Positions 1 through 7,705 of a stretch of 8,169 nucleotides of DNA are shown here, piece by piece (position 1 is the first letter of the stretch; every line of letters starts with the position of its first letter). A model generated the notes under the pieces. The model had not been told where the DNA came from. It ran no database searches and saw only the letters and a program-made list of their open reading frames with translations. Origin of the DNA: an uncultured Mycoplasmatota bacterium. Lineage in GTDB: Bacteria > Bacillota_I > Bacilli_A > RF39 > UBA660. Location: the NCBI GenBank assembly GCA_947087145.1, contig CAMUBM010000024.1, forward strand, positions 1-8,169, read 5' to 3'. Both the position numbers and the translations under genes were made by a program.

Positions 1-1610
1 GGAATATCAAGTCGCTTCGTTAATGTTTGCAATTTATGATTGGGCCATTCTGGATGAAGCATCCGAGCAATACTCATTGTATCCAAAACAGTTGCTTGAA
101 ACTCAGAAAGACCATACTTATTACAAGCTGCTCGCATGAAGGAAATATCAAACTTTGCATTATGAGCAACCATAGGAGCATCCCCAGCCCACTCCAAGAA
201 ACGTTTCGTAACATTTTCTTCTGTGTCACAACCCGTAACCATTTCATCCGTAATAAAAGTAAGTTCAGTAATCTTTTTAGGAATTGGACGATGAGGGTCG
301 ATTAACTCATCAAATCGATCAATAATTTTACCACTTTGTATTTTCACAGCCCCAATTTCAATCATTTGGTCACTACCCGCATAAAAACCAGTCGTCTCTG
401 TATCAAATACAACATACAAATCTTCCAATAAATTATAAGTACGATTATTAAAGATAATATCCACATCATCGTTCACGACGTTCATTTCCGCTCCATACAA
501 AACTTTGAAACGTTCATCGCCTTCTTTTCCTTTATTAACTGCTTCTACCGCATGATAAAGGTCAGGAAAAGCCTGTACACAATTGTGGTCAGTCACTCCG
601 ATGGCTTTTTGACCCATTTTAACAGCATGTTTCACCAAAGTAGTAGCATCAATGACGCCATCCATCGCACTCATCATCGTATGGGTATGTAACTCCACCC
701 TTGGTGTATCCGTGTTTTCTTTACTCATTTCTTCTTTGGAATCAATCGTTTCATAGTGACGTATAGTTAACACCAAATCTTTACTAAAAGTATCAAATTC
801 CACTTTCCCTTGCATACGATACCAAGTACCTTCTTTAAAATCTTTTAAGGCCGCTTTGTACTCATTTTTATCTTTTTTAAATACCTTAGCAAGCAAACTA
901 TTGGTCTTATCACTAATCTTTAATGTAATAATATTAATCTTTTCGTGCTCCATCGTATCAATACCAAAGACATAGGCTTCCACAATGACATTCTTCATAT
1001 CCCCCAAAATATTATGAATAGAAATAACTTCTCCTTCAATCGGTTTTTGTTCTGTTTTGAAAGCGTTTTCTATAGGAACAACAGGTATCTCTCCAGTTTT
1101 GCTCTTTTCAAGAGTTTCTTTTACTTCATTGTGTAATTCCTCATTCAAGACACTCGTAAGAACATATTCTCCAAGTCCATACAAAGATAACTTATTCGTA
1201 AGTCCCTTAGCTTCCTTTTTTACTTCTAACTCCTCTAACTTGGTACTCACTTCAAGTGTAATCACTTCCTCTTCAATGTTTACCAAAGCCTCATTCAAAT
1301 TAACTAAAGAGGGTCGTTTCTCTGTAAGTTCTCGAACAAGTTCTTGCAAATACGAAAGAACATCTTCCTTCATAACACTTGCATAGGAAAAATAAACTTT
1401 ACAAGCCCCCGTTCCATTGATTTTATTTTCTGTTGCCTTTATCAAATCTTTCAAAACCACATAAGGAAGTACTTTTTTTAGTTGCAAATACACTTCAAAC
1501 AATTCTTTTTTCTTCAAATAAATAACTTTTTCTACACTTGCTCCGTCAAAAACACTTTCCTCATACGAATAGGAAATACTCTTAAAAAAACGTTGTAACT
1601 CTTCTGTCAT
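1..1610 (-). CDS. polC: DNA polymerase III PolC-type, N-terminal part (runs off left edge)
   Basis: PolC is the main replicative DNA polymerase of low-GC Gram-positives, with 3'-5' proofreading in the same chain. My translation of the minus strand is open for 536 codons. In order it shows a poorly conserved N-terminal region (1 to about 185), an OB-fold-like region (about 188-295), a PHP segment with an intact metal motif (LHTHT, H308 and H310; VTDH, D341-H342), and then a DnaQ-type exonuclease inserted in the PHP domain. That insertion is diagnostic of PolC. Exo I is FDTETTG (D403, E405) and Exo II is AHNAKFD (D488). Exo III, the rest of PHP and the polymerase domain lie beyond the left edge; the family is about 1,400 residues, so roughly a third is visible. 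The ATG at 1610 is chosen for its Shine-Dalgarno and for the ATGA overlap with the dnaE stop. No in-frame stop was seen. The identity is certain from domain order; the function is inferred from the family. Confidence 0.96.
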   Translation of the reverse strand, partial: MTEELQRFFKSISYSYEESVFDGASVEKVIYLKKKELFEVYLQLKKVLPYVVLKDLIKATENKINGTGACKVYFSYASVMKEDVLSYLQELVRELTEKRPSLVNLNEALVNIEEEVITLEVSTKLEELEVKKEAKGLTNKLSLYGLGEYVLTSVLNEELHNEVKETLEKSKTGEIPVVPIENAFKTEQKPIEGEVISIHNILGDMKNVIVEAYVFGIDTMEHEKINIITLKISDKTNSLLAKVFKKDKNEYKAALKDFKEGTWYRMQGKVEFDTFSKDLVLTIRHYETIDSKEEMSKENTDTPRVELHTHTMMSAMDGVIDATTLVKHAVKMGQKAIGVTDHNCVQAFPDLYHAVEAVNKGKEGDERFKVLYGAEMNVVNDDVDIIFNNRTYNLLEDLYVVFDTETTGFYAGSDQMIEIGAVKIQSGKIIDRFDELIDPHRPIPKKITELTFITDEMVTGCDTEENVTKRFLEWAGDAPMVAHNAKFDISFMRAACNKYGLSEFQATVLDTMSIARMLHPEWPNHKLQTLTKRLDI

Positions 1611-4519
1611 TTTACCACCTTCTTTATCATATTATTAACGTTGACTTGAAACTTGTCAAATCGCTTTGTAACCCTTCCTTGTACTTCAACAATATCTTTT
1701 GCTTTTATCTCGTCTAACAAACGAATTTGTTTAGCAAACACAACAAATGTTCCGGCTCCTGTATCGTCACTAGCATCAATAAAAGCCATATCTTCTCCTG
1801 TTTTTGTTTTGAGCCGTTTGATGCTTTCAACCAAAACTACAAAACGAACATGTTTATCAAAAAACTGTTGCATATCTTGTAATTTCACAATTCCTTCTCC
1901 CATATAAATACTGGTGGGATGGTTCGTAATGTAAAAACCATAACTTAACATTTCCAATTGTTCTTTATTTTCTTCCTCCTCATACTCTTTTAAAACTGGA
2001 GGTAAAAGAAGAGTAGCATCCATACCTAGCGAAAGTTCGGCATAATTCAAAACAGCCTCCAAGTTTTTTTTCAATGTGGTTTTGTTAGCAAACGTATCAA
2101 ATACTCCTGCGTGAATTAAAATTTCCAAAACGCGTTCATTCACATTTTTATGCCAATTTCTCTTCACAAAATCAATAAAATCAAGATAAGGCCCATTGGT
2201 TTCCCTTTCTTCTAAAATACTTACAATAGAATTCGTACCCAATCCCTTAATAATAGAGAAAGGCAAATAAAGAAGATTTCCCTCTATTCGGTACGTACTA
2301 GCACTCGTATTGATATTCGGGCGCATTATCTCTAAGGCATGGCTTTTCGCTTCTGTCAAATACTCTTTGGTTTTGACTTCACTACCAATACTCATATTTA
2401 ATAAATTGGTAAGAAAATACGTAGGAAATTTCACTTTTAAATACGCCATTTGATAACCAATCAAAGCATACGCCACCGAATGTGACTTATTAAAACCATA
2501 TCCAGCAAACTTCAAAATAAGAGCAAACAACTCTTCTGCCACTTCTTTTTTATAACCATTAGAAATGGCTCGAGTTAAAAACTTTTCCTGTTCCTGTTCA
2601 AGTACTTCTTTTTTCTTCTTACTCATCGCTCGTCGAACCAAATCCGCCTCAGCATACGAGTAACTGGCAACGACAGCTAAAATTTGCATCACTTGTTCTT
2701 GGTAGACAATAATGCCTTCCGTTTCTTTTAAAATTGGTTCTAAAGAAGGTGCAATATAACTTATTTTCTCTCTTCCTTCTTTTCTTTTAATGAAAGTAGA
2801 AATGTTATCCATGGGTCCTGGCCGATAAAGAGCAATCGAAGCCACCAAATCACTAAAATTTCTTGGTTTTAACTTTTCTAAAAAACTTCGCATGCCACTA
2901 CTTTCAAACTGGAAAACACCCGTAGTATCTCCCTTATTGAAAATAGAAAGTACATCCTTATCATTCAAATCAATCTTGGAAAGAAGAATACTTTTTCCTG
3001 TATCCTTTTTAATTAATTCTAAAATACTTGCAATCATCGTTAAATTTTTGATAGCCAGTAAATCCATCTTTAAAAGACCCAACTCTTCCAAATATTCCAT
3101 GGTAACACCGGTTAACGTCGTATCGCCCATTTTAAGAATTGGGATGACATCATCTAAGTTTTCCCGAGAAATGACAACCCCCGCAGCATGGGTAGAAATA
3201 TTCTTCTTAATTCCTTCCACACGCAAGGCTATTTTATAAATTTTTTGTAAATCTTTATTTTTTCCTAACAACTGCTTCACTTTCGGATTGTCCAAATTTT
3301 CCTTTAAACTGCGCATAGAGCTAATCTCTTTGATTAACAGATCAAAATCATTCGTCGCATATTCAAAAATACGAGCAATTTCTCGAAGAGCGAGTTTACT
3401 CTTAAACGTAGCAAAAGTAAGAATAGAAGCCACTTTCTTTTCTCCATAGCGTTCCTTAATATAATCAATCACTTGCCCTCTTTTGGTATTTTCAAAATCA
3501 ATATCAATATCAGGCATTGTAACACGCTCAGGATTTAAAAATCTCTCAAAAAGCAAATGATATTCCAATGGATCAATATCTGTAATTCCTAAAGAGTAAC
3601 ACACAAGACTTCCCGCTGCACTTCCTCTGCCAGGCCCCACAAACACTCCATTTTTTTTAGCAAACAAAACATAATCATACACAATCAAAATATAATCTGG
3701 AAAACCCATCTTTCTTATAACATCCAATTCATAGTCCAATCGTTGTTGATACTCTTCTGTAACAGAGCCTTGCATTCGTTTATTTAACCCTTTTTGAGCC
3801 AAATTCTGAAGATACAAAAAAGAATCTTTGATATTCACATCATAAACTGGAATACGATTTTTATTCTTTGGAATAGAAAAAGAAAACAACTTAGCAAAAG
3901 CATACGTAGTCTTTCTATCCTCTTCAGATACTTCTTCTTTATAATAATTATTTTCATAATTTTGTGAGTGATACGTACTTACTTTCTCGTCCCTTAAAAT
4001 CATTTCTAAATAAGCAAGATACTGCGTATCCTCTTTCTTTAAAGAACGAATGTCTTGAACATAAACAATTTGTTTCGTTTTAAGTAAAGCATGCGTTTTC
4101 TCGTATTCGTTTTGGTACCCAGCAAAAACAACCTTAAAAATACGCTCTATTTCAGCAAATAAAGAAAGAGAAACAAATGGAACCACTACAACAATATCTT
4201 TTTGATACATCTCCAAATCAACAAAATTAATCTCTCTTTCCGACAAAATCGTGTGTAACTTTAATAAATTTTGATACCCATTATAATTTTTTGCGTACAA
4301 ATAAAGGGAATTGTTTTGTAACGTAATAGAAAGCCCCACAATAGGCTCTATACTGTTTTTCAAACAAGCATCATAAAACTCCATGACTCCATACAAATTT
4401 TCGTCCACTAGAGCAACACTAGGAATTTTCTTTTCCACCAAAAAGGAAAGTAAAGAAGAAACAGGAATAGTACTTTGGAGCAAACTATAATCAGTAGTAA
4501 CTTTAAGTGGTATATACAT
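1607..4519 (-). CDS. dnaE: DNA polymerase III alpha subunit, DnaE (Firmicutes DnaE3 type)
   Basis: This is a C-family DNA polymerase, the second replicative polymerase of Bacillota, thought to extend primers before PolC takes over. The 970 residues are full length though shorter than B. subtilis DnaE (about 1,115). Domains: a degenerate PHP (about 1-220) whose metal motif reads LKVTT (5-9) instead of L-x-x-H-S/T, so it is probably not catalytic; a palm with GPGRGSAAGS (295-304) and PDIDIDFE (336-343), giving catalytic D337 and D339, with the third aspartate at D486 in LLKMDLL; fingers with YQEQVMQI (606-613) and GYGFNKSHSVAYA (673-685); a helix-hairpin-helix KGLGTNSI (758-765); and a C-terminal OB fold (about 890-970). 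No DnaQ-type exonuclease is present. The ATG at 4519 follows a strong GGGGAGGTG site. The TGA stop overlaps polC by 4 nt, so the two genes form one operon. Identity is secure from motifs; the in vivo division of labour is inferred from B. subtilis. Confidence 0.97.
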   Translation of the reverse strand: MYIPLKVTTDYSLLQSTIPVSSLLSFLVEKKIPSVALVDENLYGVMEFYDACLKNSIEPIVGLSITLQNNSLYLYAKNYNGYQNLLKLHTILSEREINFVDLEMYQKDIVVVVPFVSLSLFAEIERIFKVVFAGYQNEYEKTHALLKTKQIVYVQDIRSLKKEDTQYLAYLEMILRDEKVSTYHSQNYENNYYKEEVSEEDRKTTYAFAKLFSFSIPKNKNRIPVYDVNIKDSFLYLQNLAQKGLNKRMQGSVTEEYQQRLDYELDVIRKMGFPDYILIVYDYVLFAKKNGVFVGPGRGSAAGSLVCYSLGITDIDPLEYHLLFERFLNPERVTMPDIDIDFENTKRGQVIDYIKERYGEKKVASILTFATFKSKLALREIARIFEYATNDFDLLIKEISSMRSLKENLDNPKVKQLLGKNKDLQKIYKIALRVEGIKKNISTHAAGVVISRENLDDVIPILKMGDTTLTGVTMEYLEELGLLKMDLLAIKNLTMIASILELIKKDTGKSILLSKIDLNDKDVLSIFNKGDTTGVFQFESSGMRSFLEKLKPRNFSDLVASIALYRPGPMDNISTFIKRKEGREKISYIAPSLEPILKETEGIIVYQEQVMQILAVVASYSYAEADLVRRAMSKKKKEVLEQEQEKFLTRAISNGYKKEVAEELFALILKFAGYGFNKSHSVAYALIGYQMAYLKVKFPTYFLTNLLNMSIGSEVKTKEYLTEAKSHALEIMRPNINTSASTYRIEGNLLYLPFSIIKGLGTNSIVSILEERETNGPYLDFIDFVKRNWHKNVNERVLEILIHAGVFDTFANKTTLKKNLEAVLNYAELSLGMDATLLLPPVLKEYEEEENKEQLEMLSYGFYITNHPTSIYMGEGIVKLQDMQQFFDKHVRFVVLVESIKRLKTKTGEDMAFIDASDDTGAGTFVVFAKQIRLLDEIKAKDIVEVQGRVTKRFDKFQVNVNNMIKKVVK
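1615..1622 (-). promoter_or_regulatory. polC ribosome binding site inside dnaE end
   Basis: On the minus strand GAAGGTGG precedes the polC ATG by 4 nt (7 nt if counted from AAGG). It is formed by the last lysine and valine codons of dnaE, so the site lies wholly inside the upstream gene. With the ATGA stop/start overlap this is a classic layout for translational coupling, and it fixes the polC start. Confidence 0.8.
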
Positions 4520-4526
4520 AAAAAAG

Positions 4527-4535
4527 CACCTCCCC
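4527..4535 (-). promoter_or_regulatory. dnaE ribosome binding site
   Basis: Minus-strand GGGGAGGTG lies 7 nt upstream of the ATG at 4519. It is close to the full anti-Shine-Dalgarno complement and supports this start over any internal ATG. Confidence 0.8.
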
Positions 4536-4547
4536 TGTAGTATCTAT

Positions 4548-4576
4548 AGTATACCATAACCTACTTCATTTCTCCA
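4548..4576 (-). promoter_or_regulatory. Promoter for dnaE-polC (sigmaA-like, extended -10)
   Basis: On the minus strand the -10 TATACT (4553-4548) is preceded by TGG, giving the extended form TGnTATACT. A -35 TGGAGA (4576-4571, 4 of 6 to TTGACA) sits 17 bp upstream. Transcription would begin near 4541, leaving a leader of about 20 nt that contains the dnaE Shine-Dalgarno. No second promoter was noted between dnaE and polC, so this one probably drives both. Confidence 0.6.
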
Positions 4577-4603
4577 TAAGAGAATGACGTTTTTTACAAA
4601 AAG

Positions 4604-4676
4604 CAATTACAATTCACTCCTTGCAGACCTACACAGAAATGCAAACACAAAATACTCTATCATAATTTTGTAATTG
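4604..4676. repeat. 9-bp perfect inverted repeat in the divergent intergenic region
   Basis: CAATTACAA at 4604-4612 is the exact reverse complement of TTGTAATTG at 4668-4676. The right arm overlaps the -35 of the rightward promoter. The 55-bp gap and the AT-rich setting mean chance is a fair explanation; an operator pair is possible but unsupported. Confidence 0.25.
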
Positions 4677-4702
4677 ACATAGCTCTCTTTTCCGGATAAA
4701 AT
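4674..4702 (+). promoter_or_regulatory. Promoter for helD-like gene (near-consensus sigmaA)
   Basis: TTGACA (4674-4679) is a perfect -35 and TAAAAT (4697-4702) a 5-of-6 match to TATAAT, separated by exactly 17 bp. Transcription would start near 4709, giving a leader of about 95 nt before the ATG at 4803. A second AT-rich -10-like stretch, TATAAAAT at 4777-4784, lacks a good -35 and is too close to the start codon to be preferred. Confidence 0.7.
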
Positions 4703-4744
4703 GAAATAGACTTTTTACTTACAACTTAAAAACAAGACTTAGAA

Positions 4745-4772
4745 CTCGAATATCATTTTCGGGAATTTTTTT
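4745..4772 (+). terminator. Weak hairpin plus T-run in helD leader (possible attenuator)
   Basis: CTCGAA (4745-4750) can pair with TTCGGG (4758-4763) across a 7-nt loop, including one G-U pair. The stem is followed after AA by seven T residues (4766-4772). The shape is that of an intrinsic terminator, but the 6-bp stem is weak. It lies between the promoter and the start codon, so if real it would attenuate the gene rather than end another one. Confidence 0.25.
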
Positions 4773-4788
4773 GTTCTATAAAATAGAA

Positions 4789-4794
4789 AGAAGG
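4789..4794 (+). promoter_or_regulatory. helD ribosome binding site
   Basis: AGAAGG lies 8 nt before the ATG at 4803. This is a good spacing and supports the chosen start. Confidence 0.7.
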
Positions 4795-4802
4795 TTGAAA
4801 AA

Positions 4803-6809
4803 ATGAACGAACAAGAAAGAAAAATAGAAGAGCAAAACTTGCAAACAACATGCAACTACTTAAACCAAAAAATAGAAGAAATGGAAACTTCTATTTTTGA
4901 AGATGTCGAAAAAATCAAAGAATTTAGAAGATACGCTTGGGAAAACAAAGGCGGTATGGACAAACAAGAATTAAATGCAGTTAGAACCGATAACGAACAA
5001 GAAGCCATTTTACTTCTAAGAGAACGCGACTATTTCAAAAAACTCCTAAAAATCAAAGACTCTCCCTACTTTGCTTCCATTGTAGTGGACAATGAACAAA
5101 ACAAAAAACAAAAAATTTATATTGGAATGACTTACTTAAAAGACGAAAATTTAGACAACTTAATCTATGACTGGCGGGCTCCTATTTGTAGTATCTTTTA
5201 TGATTACGAAACAGGTCCTTGTAGTTATGAAGCCCCTATGGGAAGAATAACGACTCACTTACATCAAAAAAGGCAATACAAAATTGAGTTGCAAAAACTA
5301 AAACGCATTATTGATAGTGACCTAAACATTGATGACGAACTCTTACAAGAAGTCTTAGCAAGCGAATCTAGCGATAAAATGAAAAACATTGTCACAACCA
5401 TTCAACAAGAGCAAAATAGTGTCATTAGAAATACCAAAGACAAACACTTAATTGTCCAAGGAATTGCAGGTTCTGGAAAAACCAGTGTGGCCCTCCACCG
5501 CATTGCCTTTCTACTTTACAAAATCAAGAACCTAACCGCCGACAAAGTACTTATCTTTTCACCCAATCAAATATTCACTGAATACATAGCAAACGTTTTA
5601 CCAGAACTAGGAGAAGAAAATACACTTCAAACAACTTTCCATGATTATTTAAACAAAATGATAAAAGAATACAAAAGTGTGGAGTCATATATAGATTTTT
5701 TAAATCGCCATTACCAAGGAAAAAATGCAAATAGCTCCACTTTAAAATACAAACAAAGTAATGAGATTATCAAAGACTTAGAAGCGTTTGTTATAGACTT
5801 AGAAAACAAAACTTTTTTCCAACATGATATCACTGAAAACAAAATCTATTTTTATAGCAAAGAAGAATTGAACGAATTATTCCACCAAAGATACTCTTCT
5901 GTTCCTTTTTTTGAGAGATTAGAACAAATGGCCATAAAATTTTCTGAAAACAACTACCGAGGAAGCAAAAAGAAAAAGGCAACTTACCATAAATTGCTTC
6001 TAGAAAGTTTAGAATTCAAAAAAGATTACAAAACAATTTTAGAAATGTTTTATCGAAGTCCTTTCTTCCAAGAAAATTTGTTAGAAAAGGATATTCTAAA
6101 CTTGCGAAACAACAAACAAATTGCCTACGACGATGCACTACTCCTTGTTTATTTAAAAGGAATAATGGAAGGCTTCTACTATGAAAAATATATTGAACAA
6201 GTCGTCATTGACGAAGCCCAAGATTACAGTTACTTACAATATATTATATTATCTAAAATTTTCAAAAAATCGTCTTTCACCCTTTTAGGAGATACCAATC
6301 AGAATATAAATCCTTTCTACAATTATGAAACACTTGAAGAATTAACCAAAATATTTCCCGGGAAATATATTGAACTTACCAAAACATATCGTTCCAGTGA
6401 AGAAATTATTGAATATGCCAATAAAATATTAAATTTAAATCATGTCTGCGCCATACGAAAAAATACAAATAAACCAGTAAGACTTAGAAATAATAAAGAC
6501 ACCTTGAAAAAAGATATTCAACACTTAAAAGAAAACTACAAATCGTTAGCCATCATTACCAAAAATGAAGAATCTGCAAAACGCTTGTACGAAGAGTTAA
6601 AAAAAGACTTCCAACTTTCTTACTTAGATATTCATAGTGAAGACTTTATAAAAGACTTTGTTATCCTTCCTGCCTATTTAGCAAAAGGTTTAGAATTTGA
6701 TGCTGTAATGATCTACCAAGATAAAGAAAACTACTTTACCAAAGAAGAAAAAAAGCTTTATTACGTTGCTGTTACAAGAGCCCAACACGAACTTTATATT
6801 TATGAATAA
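4803..6809 (+). CDS. helD: HelD-like superfamily 1 ATPase, RNA polymerase recycling factor
   Basis: HelD is a UvrD/Rep-like motor that binds core RNA polymerase and, using ATP, frees it from nucleic acid. The 668 residues show a charged, probably coiled-coil N-terminus (about 1-90, the arm that enters the polymerase secondary channel in known HelD proteins), then the HelD signature IYDWRAPI (121-128) with YEAPMGRI (142-149) and KRQYKI (156-161). Walker A is GIAGSGKTS (220-228) and is followed by VALHRIAFLLY; Walker B is VVIDEAQD (467-474). Motif III is LLGDTNQNI (494-502), motif IV TYRSS (528-532), motif V AKGLEFDAV (627-635) and motif VI YVAVTRAQ (654-661). All helicase motifs look intact. 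The insert between Walker A and B is shorter than in B. subtilis HelD (774 residues), as in clostridial-type relatives. The DWRAP signature excludes plain PcrA/UvrD. It is transcribed divergently from dnaE-polC, with its own promoter and leader. Action on RNA polymerase is inferred from the family. Confidence 0.88.
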   Translation: MNEQERKIEEQNLQTTCNYLNQKIEEMETSIFEDVEKIKEFRRYAWENKGGMDKQELNAVRTDNEQEAILLLRERDYFKKLLKIKDSPYFASIVVDNEQNKKQKIYIGMTYLKDENLDNLIYDWRAPICSIFYDYETGPCSYEAPMGRITTHLHQKRQYKIELQKLKRIIDSDLNIDDELLQEVLASESSDKMKNIVTTIQQEQNSVIRNTKDKHLIVQGIAGSGKTSVALHRIAFLLYKIKNLTADKVLIFSPNQIFTEYIANVLPELGEENTLQTTFHDYLNKMIKEYKSVESYIDFLNRHYQGKNANSSTLKYKQSNEIIKDLEAFVIDLENKTFFQHDITENKIYFYSKEELNELFHQRYSSVPFFERLEQMAIKFSENNYRGSKKKKATYHKLLLESLEFKKDYKTILEMFYRSPFFQENLLEKDILNLRNNKQIAYDDALLLVYLKGIMEGFYYEKYIEQVVIDEAQDYSYLQYIILSKIFKKSSFTLLGDTNQNINPFYNYETLEELTKIFPGKYIELTKTYRSSEEIIEYANKILNLNHVCAIRKNTNKPVRLRNNKDTLKKDIQHLKENYKSLAIITKNEESAKRLYEELKKDFQLSYLDIHSEDFIKDFVILPAYLAKGLEFDAVMIYQDKENYFTKEEKKLYYVAVTRAQHELYIYE

Positions 6810-6991
6810 AATTCCATAGTAAAATTATTCATTATCATTCGTTGTTTTAAGAAGAAATTTATCAAAGTCAAATGAAAAAATTCTATCTTAATCTTTTAAA
6901 ACATTCCAAAGCATCCATTCTTATATCTGTATTAGAAAATCTAATTCTAACTAATTTACCGTACATAATACAATTTTAATTTTTTATTTAC
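6810..6991. other. AT-rich spacer with no supported gene
   Basis: No convincing terminator follows the helD-like stop. The only structured items are an AT-rich 6-bp palindrome with a 3-nt loop (ATTAGA/TCTAAT, 6931-6945) without a T-run, and a 7-bp inverted repeat TACAATT/AATTGTA (6969-6975 and 6997-7003) that straddles the end of the neighbouring pseudogene. A 27-codon minus-strand ORF (6966-6883) has no Shine-Dalgarno and no family I recognise. Confidence 0.4.
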
Positions 6992-7663
6992 TCATGAATT
7001 GTACTTTCTATTTTTTGTTGTTCTTTCAACATATTGATAATTCAATGCATTTTCTTTAGATATTGCAGATTTCTTTGTTTCTTTTTCATATAAATTCTTG
7101 TACCTTTTGCAACGTTTCCACCTCTTTTAGCAACTTTCAAATTTTCTTTTAAACCTTGTGGATGTTCCGAAATAGCAATATCAGAGTAGCAATTTCACCA
7201 ATATTAGTTAGTGCCACTTCTATATCCGTCATATTATCTCTTAAAGATTCTTTACGAAGTCCTTTAAAATCTTTATACTCATTTGCTTTCATACCAGACC
7301 ATTCTTTATAGACTTCATTTGTAAGTAAAGCATATTCCAGCGGTTTGGTTATACTTCCTTCTTTCCAAACATTTGTAAGTTTAAATCTATCTACAATTCC
7401 TGAAAGTCTTGCCTTACTCCATTCATCAGAATATCCTTTATTACGATAATAATTTACTGCACGCTTTTTTCGTACAGTTCACTTACTTCATCAATTAATT
7501 TTCTTTTTAAATCACTTCAATAATTTCTCGGAATTTTTGCTTCAGTTAATGCACTTATTACATCAGCAACACTAAAAAAGTATTCTTCCTTTTCACTATT
7601 CCATACGCTTCTTATTTCTTTATCTTCAAATAAATTTGACATTGTTTCTAATTTATTATTCAA
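6992..7663 (-). pseudogene. Decayed DinD-like / BRO-N antirepressor-family gene
   Basis: Minus-strand translation in three shifting frames gives pieces that read like the DinD-like proteins often annotated as BRO family, phage antirepressor or DNA-damage-inducible protein D. The first piece starts at TTG 7663 (or ATG 7642) after GAGGGTG (7676-7670) and includes EIRSVWNSEKEEYFFSVADV, a typical BRO-N opening. In-frame TGA (7519-7517) follows RNY, where relatives have Trp. After ELYEK a deletion of roughly 65 codons, estimated from remembered relatives, joins near 7463-7470 to YYRNKGYSDEW in another frame. The piece with EWSGMKANEYKDFKGL and LRDNMTDIE is the DinD-like C-terminal region. Single-base losses near 7183 and 7097 shift frame again, through SEHPQGLKENLKVAKRGG to SAISKENAL and a final TGA at 6992. 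DinD-like proteins are linked to phage regulation or the SOS response. This copy cannot make a full protein. I am confident of decay and fairly confident of family. Confidence 0.8.
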
Positions 7664-7705
7664 ATTTAACACCCTCTTTCTTTTTATTTCTAGTTTTCTT
7701 TCTTT

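Noticed and set aside
27..305. Plus-strand 92-codon ORF
   Set aside because: It lies antisense to the polC exonuclease coding region, has no Shine-Dalgarno, and resembles no family.
945..1386. Two overlapping plus-strand ORFs of 63 and 109 codons
   Set aside because: Both are antisense to the polC N-terminal and OB regions, with serine/phenylalanine-rich composition typical of shadow frames.
1653..1907. Plus-strand 84-codon ORF
   Set aside because: It is a shadow of the dnaE OB-fold coding region with no initiation signal.
2892..3239. Plus-strand 115-codon ORF
   Set aside because: It is antisense to the dnaE palm and finger coding region and has no recognisable domain.
4803..6809. PcrA/UvrD repair helicase as an alternative identity
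   Set aside because: The DWRAPI and KRQY signatures ahead of Walker A and the ALHRIAFLLY sequence just after it are typical of HelD and absent from PcrA/UvrD.
6931..6945. ATTAGA/TCTAAT palindrome as a helD terminator
   Set aside because: The stem is mostly A-T pairs and is not followed by a T-run; it also lies over 120 bp past the stop codon.
6883..6966. Minus-strand 27-codon ORF downstream of the DinD remnant
   Set aside because: It has no Shine-Dalgarno, no family resemblance and a length expected by chance in AT-rich DNA.
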